64,000 nt of DNA from Maritimibacter fusiformis (GTDB lineage Bacteria; Pseudomonadota; Alphaproteobacteria; Rhodobacterales; Rhodobacteraceae): assembly GCF_008086115.1 (NCBI RefSeq), contig NZ_VSIY01000001.1, forward strand, positions 62,001-126,000. Direction: 5' to 3'. The notes under the pieces were generated by a model. The model saw only the letters and a program-made list of their open reading frames with translations. It did not search any database and was not told where the DNA came from. The position numbers and the translations under genes were made by a program. Shown here one piece after another: positions 8,731 through 17,073 of the stretch. How positions within the stretch are numbered: position 1 is the first letter of the stretch; each line of letters begins with the position of its first letter.

Positions 8731-9602
8731 GTGCGGTTTTCCTCCCAGGCAGGATGGCCGATGGCGGCGATGGCCGCCCCGGCAAGGCTGGCCGACCGGC
8801 CGAAGGCGGCGGGTGAAATGGTGGTGTCGCGCAAGTGGCGGGGCAGATGCTCGCGAAGCCGGGCCAGGACCGGCGGCCCAAGCACGTCGAGGGCGCTGGA
8901 GACACCCCCCGCGACGATCACCCGTTCGGCCCCGGTCAGGGCGACCGCCCCGGCCAGCGCCGTTCCCAGCGCCGCGATGGCGGGGGCAAGGGCTTTCGTC
9001 GCCGCCACGTCGCCCGCCCGGGCAGCCGCGATCAGCGCCGGGCCGTCGGCCAGCCCGATCTGCCGTGCTGCGCGGTCCAGCGCCCGGCCCGCCGCCACGC
9101 TTTCCAGCCAGCCATCGTTGGGCGTGCCGGGCGCGTTCATGTCGGCGCAGGCCCAGCCGAACGAGGTGGCGCCGCCCCGGATCACCCGGCCCCCGGCAAG
9201 CAGGCCCGAGCCGATGCCGGTGCCGATGGCGATCAGGATCGCGTTTTCCAGCCCGCGCGCAGCCCCGGCGGCGACCTCGGCCAGCAGCGCCAGTTGCGCG
9301 TCATTGCCCAGCCGCACCTTGAGGCCGGGAAAGACCCGCGCCATGTCGACCCCGTCGAGCCACGGCAGGTTCGGCACCCATTGGCAGACCTGCCCCTGTG
9401 CATGGCCGGGAATGGCCAAGCCGATGGCCGCGGGGCGATGTTCGGCGATCAGCCCAGACAGCACCGCCCGAAACGCCGCAAGCCCGTCCGGCGCGCGGTC
9501 GCGCAACAGCAGGCGCGGCGGCGCATCCGGTGTGACCTCCGGCCCCTCGGCCAGCGCCACGCGCAGGTTGGTTCCCCCAAGGTCGATGGCCAGAACCCTC
9601 AT
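8727..9602 (-). CDS. ROK-family sugar kinase, probable N-acetylglucosamine kinase
   Basis: Expected to phosphorylate an imported amino sugar (probably GlcNAc) with ATP, giving the NagA substrate. The 291-aa protein starts MRVLAIDLGGTNLRVALAEG (phosphate-binding loop) and has GLAIPGHAQG, the catalytic-region block RLGNDAQLALLAE near residue 117, the ROK block AIGTGIGSGLLAGGRVIRGG and the adenosine-loop VIVAGGVSSA. The usual ROK zinc cluster CxCGxxGCxE is absent: the equivalent place reads SFGWACADMNAPGTP. This protein is therefore a zinc-motif-less ROK member. Operon position (after the permeases, before GntR) supports the role. Confidence 0.8.
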   Translation of the reverse strand: MRVLAIDLGGTNLRVALAEGPEVTPDAPPRLLLRDRAPDGLAAFRAVLSGLIAEHRPAAIGLAIPGHAQGQVCQWVPNLPWLDGVDMARVFPGLKVRLGNDAQLALLAEVAAGAARGLENAILIAIGTGIGSGLLAGGRVIRGGATSFGWACADMNAPGTPNDGWLESVAAGRALDRAARQIGLADGPALIAAARAGDVAATKALAPAIAALGTALAGAVALTGAERVIVAGGVSSALDVLGPPVLARLREHLPRHLRDTTISPAAFGRSASLAGAAIAAIGHPAWEENRT

Positions 9603-10435
9603 CCCTTCACCGCCGCACTGACCATGCTGTCAACGAAGAAGCGTTGCAGGAACACGAACAGAACCAGCGGCGGCAGCACCGCCATGGTCGCGCCCGCCAT
9701 CACCAGGGGCGTGTTCATGGCACCGCGATTGTAGCTCAGAAGCCGCCCGAGGCTCAGCACGATGGGATAGTCCTCGCTGGCCCCCTGAAGCACCGTGAGC
9801 GGCCACAGATAGGTGTTCCAGTGATAGACGAAGGCAAACAGCGCCAGCGCCGCGATCGCCGGAACGATGGCCGGCGCCACCACCGAGAACACCACCCGCA
9901 ACTCCGACGCGCCATCGACTCGGGCCGCGTCGATCAGGTCGTCGGGCACGCCTGCGATGAACTGGCGCATCAGGAAGATGCCGAACGCATTGGCGAGGTT
10001 GGGCAGGATCACCCCGACCAGGCTGGCCGAGAACCCCATCGCGCTGACCATCCGGTAAAGCGGGATCAGGGTCACGATCGGCGGCAGGAACATGGTGGCG
10101 ATCATCACCGCGAACAGGGCGTTGCGGCCCCGAAAGCGGTATTTGGCAAAGGCGAACCCGGCCATCAGCGAGGTCACGAGGATGCCGGTGGTCGTCACCG
10201 TCGCGATCACCGCCGAATTCCACAGCGAGCGCCCGGCCTGAATGACCTCGGACACCGCCCCGTAGGCCGAAAGGTTCAACGATCCCGGTATCCAGACCGG
10301 CGGCGTCTGCATCGATTCCTCGGGTGTCTTGAAGCTCGACAGCACCATCCAGACCAGTGGAAAGGCCGAGGCCACCGCCAGCGCGATGATGAGCAGCAGG
10401 ATCAGCCCGTGGGTCGGGCGCGGCAGGCGGGTCAT
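9599..10435 (-). CDS. Sugar ABC transporter permease, MalG type
   Basis: Inner-membrane permease of 278 aa with about six hydrophobic segments, starting with LILLLIIALAVASAFPLVWM. The EAA loop that contacts the ATPase is visible as DDLIDAARVDGASELRVVFS near residue 170. The N-terminal half has the MalG-type SFKTPEE motif. It overlaps both neighbours by 4 nt (ATGA), so expression with the MalF-type partner and the ROK kinase is coupled. The substrate is inferred from context to be an amino sugar or its oligomer. Confidence 0.9.
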   Translation of the reverse strand: MTRLPRPTHGLILLLIIALAVASAFPLVWMVLSSFKTPEESMQTPPVWIPGSLNLSAYGAVSEVIQAGRSLWNSAVIATVTTTGILVTSLMAGFAFAKYRFRGRNALFAVMIATMFLPPIVTLIPLYRMVSAMGFSASLVGVILPNLANAFGIFLMRQFIAGVPDDLIDAARVDGASELRVVFSVVAPAIVPAIAALALFAFVYHWNTYLWPLTVLQGASEDYPIVLSLGRLLSYNRGAMNTPLVMAGATMAVLPPLVLFVFLQRFFVDSMVSAAVKG

Positions 10436-11319
10436 TCGCGCCCCCCCCTGCGGTTGGCCGCGAAGATCGCGAACACCGTGACGATCAGCGCCAGCATCAG
10501 CGTCACCGCCATCGCCGACCCCAGCCCGCCTTGCGAGCGTTCGATGCCGACGCGCCGGATATGGAAGGTCAGCACGTTGGTCGACCCCGCCGGCCCGCCT
10601 TGCGTGATCAGCGCCACCGGCTCGAACACCTGCACCGCGTTGATGATCGCGATCACGGCGGAAAACAGCAGGGTGCGCCGCATCAAGGGCAGGGTGACCC
10701 CGAAAAAGCTTTGCACCGGCCCGGCCCCGTCAATGCGCGCGGCCTCGTAAAGCGTGTTGGGAATCTGCGTCAGCCCCGCCACCGCCAGCACCGTGAAATA
10801 GCCGATCTGCTGCCAGACGTTGAGCAGGACCAGCGAATAAAGCGCGGTGTCGGGCGCGGCGAGCCAGGTCTGCGGCCCGATGCCGACCCAGCCCAGGATC
10901 TGGTTCAACGGCCCCTCGGTCGGGGCATAGAGCTTGGACCAGACCAGCGCCACCGCGATCATCGGCACCATGTAGCTGGCAAAGAGCACGGTGCGCAAAA
11001 ACTGCCCCCCGGCGACCGCGCGCTGATAGACCAAAAGCCCCAGCAGCACCGACAGCGGCAGCAGGATCGCCACCGACAGCGCGGTGTAGATCGCGGTATT
11101 GCGCAGCGCGGTCTTGAAGTCGCGCCCGACCGACAGGGCGCTGAAAATGTCTTCGTAGTTGCGCAGCCCGACCCATTCGGCGGTGGAGAACGGCGTCTGC
11201 GTCGACCATTGGTGAAACGACAGCCAGATGGTCAGAACCATCGGCACCAGGATGAACACGCCGATGAACCCGGCAGCGGGGCCAATCATCAGGATCGGAG
11301 AGAGGCGGGCGCGGGGCAT
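10432..11319 (-). CDS. Sugar ABC transporter permease, MalF type
   Basis: Inner-membrane permease of 295 aa with six predicted membrane spans, the first being ILMIGPAAGFIGVFILVPMV. The EAA loop appears as NTLYEAARIDGAGPVQSFFG near residue 190. Partner of the downstream MalG-type permease, with which it overlaps by 4 nt. It lies 75 bp after the binding-protein gene, separated by a strong GC hairpin at 11346-11371, as is common where the binding protein must outnumber the membrane complex. Confidence 0.9.
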   Translation of the reverse strand: MPRARLSPILMIGPAAGFIGVFILVPMVLTIWLSFHQWSTQTPFSTAEWVGLRNYEDIFSALSVGRDFKTALRNTAIYTALSVAILLPLSVLLGLLVYQRAVAGGQFLRTVLFASYMVPMIAVALVWSKLYAPTEGPLNQILGWVGIGPQTWLAAPDTALYSLVLLNVWQQIGYFTVLAVAGLTQIPNTLYEAARIDGAGPVQSFFGVTLPLMRRTLLFSAVIAIINAVQVFEPVALITQGGPAGSTNVLTFHIRRVGIERSQGGLGSAMAVTLMLALIVTVFAIFAANRRGGRE

Positions 11320-11345
11320 GTCGGCGGTCTTCGCTGGCTGAGGGG

Positions 11346-11371
11346 GCGGCGCGCCCGCAAGAGCGCGCCGC
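11346..11371 (-). promoter_or_regulatory. GC hairpin between sugar-binding-protein gene and permease genes
   Basis: Perfect 9-bp arms GCGGCGCGC and GCGCGCCGC with an 8-nt loop lie in the gap between the two genes. No T-run follows on the minus strand. It is well placed for partial attenuation or 3' protection of the binding-protein message. That role is inferred from position only. Confidence 0.45.
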
Positions 11372-11394
11372 GTTTGCTTGGTCTTGGCGCGGCC

Positions 11395-12675
11395 CTAGCG
11401 GGCGGCGCGTTCGAGGATCGACAGCGCGTCGGCCTGTGCGGCTTCCTGCGCCTGGGCGGCCGTGATCTGGCCATATTCCAGCGATTCCAGCGTCTGCTGC
11501 AACGCCTCGGTGAACTCCTGCCCGCCCAGCACGATCGGGAAGGCCCGGGCGTTCTCGAGCACGCTGACATAACCGGCAAGGAAATCGCGGCCCAGAACGT
11601 CCTGGTTCGCGGCCACGTCCGAGCTGCGCGACGGCAGGATGCCCATCGACATCAGGATATCGGACATCGCCGAGGCATCGCCCTCGCCGGTGCCTTCACC
11701 GTTGAGCCAGGCCAGGAAATCCCAGGCCGCGGCCTGTTCCTCGGCGCTGGCGGTGGCGCTGACCACGGTTTGCCAGGTGTAGGAGATCGAGCTTGCGACC
11801 TCGCCCGACGGGCCGACCGGGATCGGCGCGGTGGCGACGTTTGCGAAATCGTCGCCCATGCCCGCCTTGAGCGCGCTTTCCCACCAGTTGGCCATGATGA
11901 TCATGCCGGTCTTGCCCGACACGAAGTTGTCGAGGAACGGCCCGGTGGTGTTGGCGTCCGCCGTGCCCATCGCGGGCACCGACCAGCCGTTGCTGACCAG
12001 TTCCTTGTAAAGCGCGAAGGTCTCGCCCGCCTCGGCGCTGTCCAGCGTCGGCTTGCCATCGGTGATCAGCGCGCCACCGTTCGAGACCAGCAGCGAGGCA
12101 AAGGGATGCACCACGCCCGCCGACCACGAGTTGATCAGGCCAAAGCCCTGACGCCCGGCGCCCGCATCGGTCAGCGCGGCGGCGGCGGCGGTGAACTCTT
12201 CCCAGGTCGCCGGGGCGGCGTCGATACCCGCCTCGGCGAACAGCGCCTTGTTGTAGTTCAGCGCATAGACGTTGACCTCGTTCGGGATGCCGTAAAGCGT
12301 GCCGCCGACCTGGGCCGCGGCGGCGATCCCGTCGGGCCAGGCCGCGCGCACCTCGGAGGCGACACCGTCCGGTGCGGGCGCGACAAGGTCGTCGCGGACC
12401 AGTTCCGGCAGCCACAGATCATAGATGCCCGAGATTGTCGGGGCCGACGCCCCGGCGGATGAACGGATCGTGGTCAGCAGATCGCCGAACGGAACCGCCC
12501 GGACCGAGATCGAGACATCGGGATGCGTCTCCTGGTATTTTTCGGCCGCCGCTTCCAGAAGCGCCACGGTCTCGGGCGACCAGTGGGTCAGGTAGCTGAC
12601 TTCTACGGACTGCGCCGAGACGGCGGTGGCAGCGCAGCTCAGCATGAGGGCAGGCAGGGCCTTCCAAGGTTTCAT
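11395..12675 (-). CDS. Sugar ABC transporter substrate-binding protein
   Basis: Periplasmic binding protein of 426 aa for the importer encoded downstream. The signal peptide MKPWKALPALMLSCAATAVS with AQS at the cleavage site is clear. The mature region VEVSYLTHWSPETVALLEAA and the block GKTGMIIMANWW belong to the family-1 (MalE/UgpB-like) binding proteins. ATG 12675 is chosen because AGGAGAT lies seven bases upstream; the frame runs further back to 12903, but that would overlap the divergent nagA gene. First gene of the seven-gene minus-strand operon. Likely ligand is GlcNAc, chitobiose or similar, by association with nagA. Confidence 0.88.
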   Translation of the reverse strand: MKPWKALPALMLSCAATAVSAQSVEVSYLTHWSPETVALLEAAAEKYQETHPDVSISVRAVPFGDLLTTIRSSAGASAPTISGIYDLWLPELVRDDLVAPAPDGVASEVRAAWPDGIAAAAQVGGTLYGIPNEVNVYALNYNKALFAEAGIDAAPATWEEFTAAAAALTDAGAGRQGFGLINSWSAGVVHPFASLLVSNGGALITDGKPTLDSAEAGETFALYKELVSNGWSVPAMGTADANTTGPFLDNFVSGKTGMIIMANWWESALKAGMGDDFANVATAPIPVGPSGEVASSISYTWQTVVSATASAEEQAAAWDFLAWLNGEGTGEGDASAMSDILMSMGILPSRSSDVAANQDVLGRDFLAGYVSVLENARAFPIVLGGQEFTEALQQTLESLEYGQITAAQAQEAAQADALSILERAAR

Positions 12676-12712
12676 TTCAGCGATCTCCTCTTTCGCAGCG
12701 GCGTGATGCCGC

Positions 12713-12744
12713 TTGTGCGAAAGGTTATAACGACATATCGTCAT
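12713..12744. promoter_or_regulatory. Divergent promoter region with palindromic candidate GntR operator
   Basis: Between the binding-protein start (12675) and nagA (12770), ATAACGACATATCGTCAT at 12727-12744 is an imperfect palindrome matching its reverse complement at 14 of 18 positions. On the plus strand TTGTGC (12713-12718) and TATCGT (12736-12741) are spaced by 17 bp and suit nagA. On the minus strand TTGACA (12749-12744) and TATAAC (12729-12724) lie on either side of the palindrome but only 14 bp apart. A repressor bound here could block both promoters. The operator assignment is inference from position and symmetry. Confidence 0.45.
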
Positions 12745-12769
12745 GTCAAGAAAATTCACGGAGACCCCG

Positions 12770-13849
12770 ATGCAGGATATCCTGGGAACGGCCATGACCC
12801 CGCATGGCCCGCGCGCGGTGCGGATTGCGGTCGCGGAAGGCCGGATCGCTGAAATCACGCCGGACTCGGCGGCGGGCGACGCGCTGATCCTGCCGGGGTT
12901 CATCGACCTGCATTGTCACGGCGGCGGAGGCGATGACGTGATGGACGGCGACGGCGCGGCGGCGCGCATCGCCGTCTATCATGCCCAGACCGGCACCACG
13001 GCGATGCTCGCCACCACCATGACCGCGCCGGTCGACCGGATTCGTTCGGTTCTGGGGGACGTGGGCCGCGCGATGGCCGCTCCCGCGCCCGGTGCCGCCG
13101 AGATCCTTGGCGTCCACCTGGAGGGACCGTTCATCAGCCCCGACATGCTCGGTGCCCAGCCCGCCTGCGCGCGCGAGATCGACCTCGGCCTCCTTGACGC
13201 GTTCGACGCCCTCGCACCGCTTCGGGTGCTGACCTACGCCCCGGAAGCCGACCCCGAGGGCCGGTTGCTCGCCTTCGCCCGCGCCCGGGGCATCCGCGCC
13301 CAACTCGGCCACAGCCCCTGCCCCTACGAGACCGCCGAGGCGGCCTTTCGTGACGGCGCGGGCGGCGCGACGCATCTGTTCAACGCCATGTCTCCGCTGC
13401 ACCACCGCGCGCCCGGACTGGTCGGGGCGGCGCTGGCCCATGCCGATCACGCCGAGCTGATCCCCGACCTTCTGCACGTCCATCCCGGCGCCATCCGCGC
13501 CGCCCTGCGCGCGATCCCCGGCCTCTACGCGGTCACCGATGCAACCCGCGCGACGGGCATGCCCGACGGCAGCTATCCGTTCGGAGAGATCACGGCCACG
13601 AAATGCGGCAACGGGCTCAGGCTCGCCGATGGCACGCTGGCCGGGTCGTGCCTGTCGATGCTTCAGGCCTTCCGAAACCTCGTGGAAATCGGCCTGCCCC
13701 CCAGCGAAGCCGCCCGGCGCTGCGCGACCCTGCAGGCCGATTATCTCGGACTTTATGACCGGGGTCGCATCGCCACGGGCGCAGTGGCCGACCTTGTGAT
13801 CCTCGCCCCCGATCTTACGCTGCGCGAGGTTGTCCTGCGCGGACGGTAA
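12770..13849 (+). CDS. nagA: N-acetylglucosamine-6-phosphate deacetylase
   Basis: Hydrolyses GlcNAc-6-P to glucosamine-6-P and acetate in the cytoplasm. The 359-aa protein shows the amidohydrolase metal motif LPGFIDLHCHGGGGDD near residue 45, LGVHLEGPFISPDMLGA near residue 115, QLGHSPCPYETAEAAF, ATHLFNAMSPLHHRAPG near residue 205, and the catalytic aspartate region LYAVTDATRATGMPDG. ATG 12770 (MQDILGTAM) has GGAGA five bases upstream; an in-frame ATG at 12743 lacks a ribosome site and sits inside the putative operator. It is transcribed away from the transporter operon and ends 9 bp from the convergent rnj. No nagB gene is present nearby. Confidence 0.92.
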   Translation: MQDILGTAMTPHGPRAVRIAVAEGRIAEITPDSAAGDALILPGFIDLHCHGGGGDDVMDGDGAAARIAVYHAQTGTTAMLATTMTAPVDRIRSVLGDVGRAMAAPAPGAAEILGVHLEGPFISPDMLGAQPACAREIDLGLLDAFDALAPLRVLTYAPEADPEGRLLAFARARGIRAQLGHSPCPYETAEAAFRDGAGGATHLFNAMSPLHHRAPGLVGAALAHADHAELIPDLLHVHPGAIRAALRAIPGLYAVTDATRATGMPDGSYPFGEITATKCGNGLRLADGTLAGSCLSMLQAFRNLVEIGLPPSEAARRCATLQADYLGLYDRGRIATGAVADLVILAPDLTLREVVLRGR

Positions 13850-13858
13850 GCGGGCCGG

Positions 13859-15523
13859 TCAACCCTCCAGCCGGCTCACCACCACCGTGACTTCGGGCTT
13901 GCGGCCGATTTCGTCTTCGCAGGTCTTGCGCGCGGTGCGGCGCAGCTCTTCCTCGAGCTTGGCATCGTCGGCCAGCGTCTTGCGGCCGGCGCGGGCGATG
14001 AACTGGCCAAGGTCCTCTTCCAGCACGTCGACCAGTGCGGCGCGCGAGCGGCCGGTTTCGGGCAGCCCCATGATCTCGACCCAGGGGTCGCCCAGGGCGT
14101 CGTTGTCCTCGAGGATCACGTTCACGATCACATGGCCGTTCAGCGCCAGCCGGATGCGGTCGCGCACCACCCCGTCGAGCGCGCCGATCAGGATGTCGCC
14201 GTCGAGATAGATCCGGTCGGCCTCGACATGCTCGACGATATGCGGCGTCGCGCCGGTCAGATCGCAGACCGCGCCGTTGGGGACGATCATCGAGGCGCGC
14301 CCATTGGCGGCGGCAAGGTTGGCATGTTCGCGCAGATGCCGGTGTTCGCCGTGCATCGGCAACACGATCTCGGGATCGACCAGCGCGTGCATCCGCTCGA
14401 GGTCGGGCCGGTTGGCGTGGCCGGAGACATGATAGCGGTCGTCCTCGGCCACCACGTCGACGCCCATCTCGGAAAACGCGTTGTGGATGCGCCCGACGCC
14501 GCGTTCGTTGCCGGGGATGGTCTTGGAGGAAAACAGGAACATGTCGCCCTCGGCCATCGACATGCCGAGGTATTTGCCACGGGCAAGCTGGGCCGAGGCG
14601 GCGCGGCGCTCGCCCTGGCTGCCGGTGACGATCAGCATCAACTCCTCGCGCGCGAGGTCGCGGGCGTCCTCCGGCGTGATCGTATGCGGGAAATCGGTGA
14701 CGATGCCGGTCTTGACCGCGACCTCGATCATTCGGCGCATGGCGCGGCCCAACAGGCAGACCGAACGGCCCGCCGCGCGCCCGGCCTCGGCCAGCGTCTT
14801 TACCCGCGCGACGTTCGAGGCGAAGGTGGTCGCCACCACCATGTGCGGCGCCTTGGCGATCAGGTCCGAAATCGGCTCGGCCAGCCCGGCCTCGGAGCGG
14901 CCGGGATGGGGCGAGAACACGTTGGTCGAATCGCACACCAGCGCGCGCACCCGGCCCTTGGTCGCTTCACCCCAGAGGTCGAAGTCGAACGGCTCGCCCA
15001 CCCCCGGTGTCGGGTCGATCTTGAAATCGCCCGTATGCACGATCCGCCCTGCCGGCGTGTCGATCACCAGGCCCGCGCTTTCGGGGATCGAATGCGACAG
15101 CGGCACGAAGCTGACCGTGAACGGCCCCGCCTCGGTGGTGGCGGGATACGGCTGGGTGATCCGAACGATATCCGGGTCCTGGCCGGAATCCTCGAGCTTG
15201 AGCCGCGCCAACTCGCCGGTGAAGGCACGGGCATAGACCGGCACCCGCAGATCGGACCACAGCCGCCCGATGGCGCCGACATGATCCTCGTGCCCGTGGG
15301 TGATGAAGATCGCCTCCAGCCGGTCGCGGTTTTCTTTCAGAAAGCCGATGTCGGGCATGATCAGGTTGACGCCGGGCGTGGTGTCCATGTCGGGGAAGGT
15401 CACGCCCAGATCGACCAGGATCAGGCGTTCCTTGCCCTTGGGGCCGTAGCCGTAGACATAGGCGTTCATGCCGATCTCGCCCGCGCCGCCGAGGGGGAGA
15501 TAGATCAACCGGTTCTTGCTCAT
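13859..15523 (-). CDS. rnj: Ribonuclease J
   Basis: Metallo-beta-lactamase-fold RNase (endo and 5'-to-3' exo) acting in mRNA turnover and rRNA maturation in alphaproteobacteria. At 554 aa it has full length. The zinc-ligand motif reads FITHGHEDHVGAIG near residue 75, followed by PLSHSIPES and IVHTGDFKIDPTP near residue 165. The beta-CASP part includes LIVTGSQGERRA near residue 290 and VLPMHGEHRHLREHA near residue 380. Its start overlaps the end of coaX by 4 nt, so it is coupled to the coaX-birA pair. Confidence 0.93.
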   Translation of the reverse strand: MSKNRLIYLPLGGAGEIGMNAYVYGYGPKGKERLILVDLGVTFPDMDTTPGVNLIMPDIGFLKENRDRLEAIFITHGHEDHVGAIGRLWSDLRVPVYARAFTGELARLKLEDSGQDPDIVRITQPYPATTEAGPFTVSFVPLSHSIPESAGLVIDTPAGRIVHTGDFKIDPTPGVGEPFDFDLWGEATKGRVRALVCDSTNVFSPHPGRSEAGLAEPISDLIAKAPHMVVATTFASNVARVKTLAEAGRAAGRSVCLLGRAMRRMIEVAVKTGIVTDFPHTITPEDARDLAREELMLIVTGSQGERRAASAQLARGKYLGMSMAEGDMFLFSSKTIPGNERGVGRIHNAFSEMGVDVVAEDDRYHVSGHANRPDLERMHALVDPEIVLPMHGEHRHLREHANLAAANGRASMIVPNGAVCDLTGATPHIVEHVEADRIYLDGDILIGALDGVVRDRIRLALNGHVIVNVILEDNDALGDPWVEIMGLPETGRSRAALVDVLEEDLGQFIARAGRKTLADDAKLEEELRRTARKTCEDEIGRKPEVTVVVSRLEG

Positions 15524-16299
15524 ATGCTGCCCTGTTCCTTGTTGTAATTATAGATGTCGAGCAACCCCTGCATGGTCAGCGTGTCCTCGGTCACGTCGAA
15601 CAGATCTTCGCCCTGCTGGAACAGGGGTGCCAGACCGCCGGTGCCGATCACTTTCATCGGGCGGGCGTGTTCGGCCTTGATGCGGGCGCAGATCTCCTTG
15701 ATCAGCCCGATGTAGCCCCAGTAGACGCCCGACTGCATGCAGGCAACCGTATTGGTGCCGATCACCCGTTCGGGCCGCGAGATATCGACATGCGGCAGCG
15801 CGGCGGCGGCCATGTGCAGCGCCTCCAGCGACAGGTTCACGCCGGGCGCGATCACGCCGCCGATATAGGCGCCGTCATGGTCGGCCACGTCGAAGGTGGT
15901 GGCGGTGCCGAAATCGACGATGATCAGATCGCCGCCATATTGCCGAAAGCCCGCCACGGTGTTGACCAGCCGGTCGGGCCCGACCTGGGTGCCGGCATCG
16001 ACGCGCACGCCGATCGGAAGCAGGCACTCGGGCTTGCCCACCACCAGCGGACGCAGGCCGAAATAGCGGTCCGAGAAGACCCGCAGGTTGAACACCACGC
16101 GCGGCACGGTGGACGAGATGATGACGCCGGTGATCTCGGGGGTGATGCCGTGATGGCGGGTCAGCGTGTCCCACCAGACGAAATACTGGTCGGCGGTGCG
16201 CTGATGCTCGGTCGAGGTGCGCAGGGTGCAGAGGATCTTTTCGCCGTCCCAGATCGAGAAGACGGTGTTGGTGTTGCCGGTGTCGATGGCGAGCAGCAT
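15520..16299 (-). CDS. coaX: Type III pantothenate kinase
   Basis: Phosphorylates pantothenate in the first step of coenzyme A synthesis. The type III enzyme is an acetate/sugar-kinase-like fold unrelated to CoaA. The 259-aa protein opens MLLAIDTGNTNTVFSIWDG (phosphate loop), has GPDRLVNTVAGF near residue 105, DFGTATTFDVAD near residue 127 and GGVIAPGVNLSLEALH near residue 145. The final block VIGTGGLAPLF is typical. It lies 9 bp after birA and overlaps rnj by 4 nt. Confidence 0.95.
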   Translation of the reverse strand: MLLAIDTGNTNTVFSIWDGEKILCTLRTSTEHQRTADQYFVWWDTLTRHHGITPEITGVIISSTVPRVVFNLRVFSDRYFGLRPLVVGKPECLLPIGVRVDAGTQVGPDRLVNTVAGFRQYGGDLIIVDFGTATTFDVADHDGAYIGGVIAPGVNLSLEALHMAAAALPHVDISRPERVIGTNTVACMQSGVYWGYIGLIKEICARIKAEHARPMKVIGTGGLAPLFQQGEDLFDVTEDTLTMQGLLDIYNYNKEQGSI

Positions 16300-16308
16300 G
16301 GTGCGCTC

Positions 16309-17073
16309 CTAAAAGAAGATGTCGCCCGCCGCGATGCGCCGGGTGCCGTGGGGCGTTGATAGGACAAGCTGGCCGTCCTCGTCCACATCGCGGAAGGTTC
16401 CGGTGATGTCCTCGCCCGGCAGCCGCGCGGTGATCGGCTGGCCGATCCGGGCGGCACGGGCAAGCCATGCGCTGCGGATCGGGGCGAAACCGTAGCTGGA
16501 AAACTGCGCCTCCCAGGCGGCATAGGCGGGGGCGAGGGTTTCGAGAAAGTCCTCGGGCGTGACCTGCAACCCGGTTTCTCCGGCCAGCGACACCGGGGCC
16601 AGCGCGCCGGGTTCGACCTGGTCCGGCGCGGGAGCCTTGGCCAGGTTCACGCCGATGCCGATGGCCAGGCCAGAGGGCAACAGCCCTTCCAGCAGGATGC
16701 CCGCCAGCTTGCCGCCGTTCAAAAGCACGTCGTTGGGCCATTTCAGCGCCAGCGCCCCGGGCCTGCCGGTCAGCGTGGCCAGCACATCGAACAACGCCAG
16801 CGCGGCGACGAAGCTGCGCAGCGCCGCGCGCGCCGGATCGCTCGGATCGGGCAGCACAAGGGCGGCTGCGAAATTGCCCTCGGGGTTGGCCCAGGCCCGG
16901 CCCCGCCTGCCCCGCGCGCGGGTCTGCGCACGCGCGCTGATCCAGGTCGGGCCGGCCAGTTCGGGCAGCCGGCGCGCGGCCTCGTCCAGTGTCGAGGTCA
17001 CGCTGTCGAGCGCGAGGTGGCCGTAGCCGCGCGGCCAGGCGGCTTCGGGCCGCCGGCCTGCGTCAGTTGACAA
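16309..17073 (-). CDS. birA: Biotin--[acetyl-CoA-carboxylase] ligase
   Basis: Attaches biotin to the lysine of biotin carboxyl-carrier domains, including MccA at 36934-38868. The 254-aa protein is a ligase without an N-terminal repressor helix-turn-helix (group I). [12 protein letters not shown] near residue 24 is the substrate serine/threonine region. [15 protein letters not shown] near residue 55 is the biotinyl-AMP loop, and [20 protein letters not shown] near residue 110 is the catalytic lysine block. Its 5' end overlaps the 3' end of nuoN by 11 nt, which places it at the tail of the nuo transcript together with coaX and rnj. Confidence 0.93.
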   Translation of the reverse strand: MSTDAGRRPEAAWPRGYGHLALDSVTSTLDEAARRLPELAGPTWISARAQTRARGRRGRAWANPEGNFAAALVLPDPSDPARAALRSFVAALALFDVLATLTGRPGALALKWPNDVLLNGGKLAGILLEGLLPSGLAIGIGVNLAKAPAPDQVEPGALAPVSLAGETGLQVTPEDFLETLAPAYAAWEAQFSSYGFAPIRSAWLARAARIGQPITARLPGEDITGTFRDVDEDGQLVLSTPHGTRRIAAGDIFF

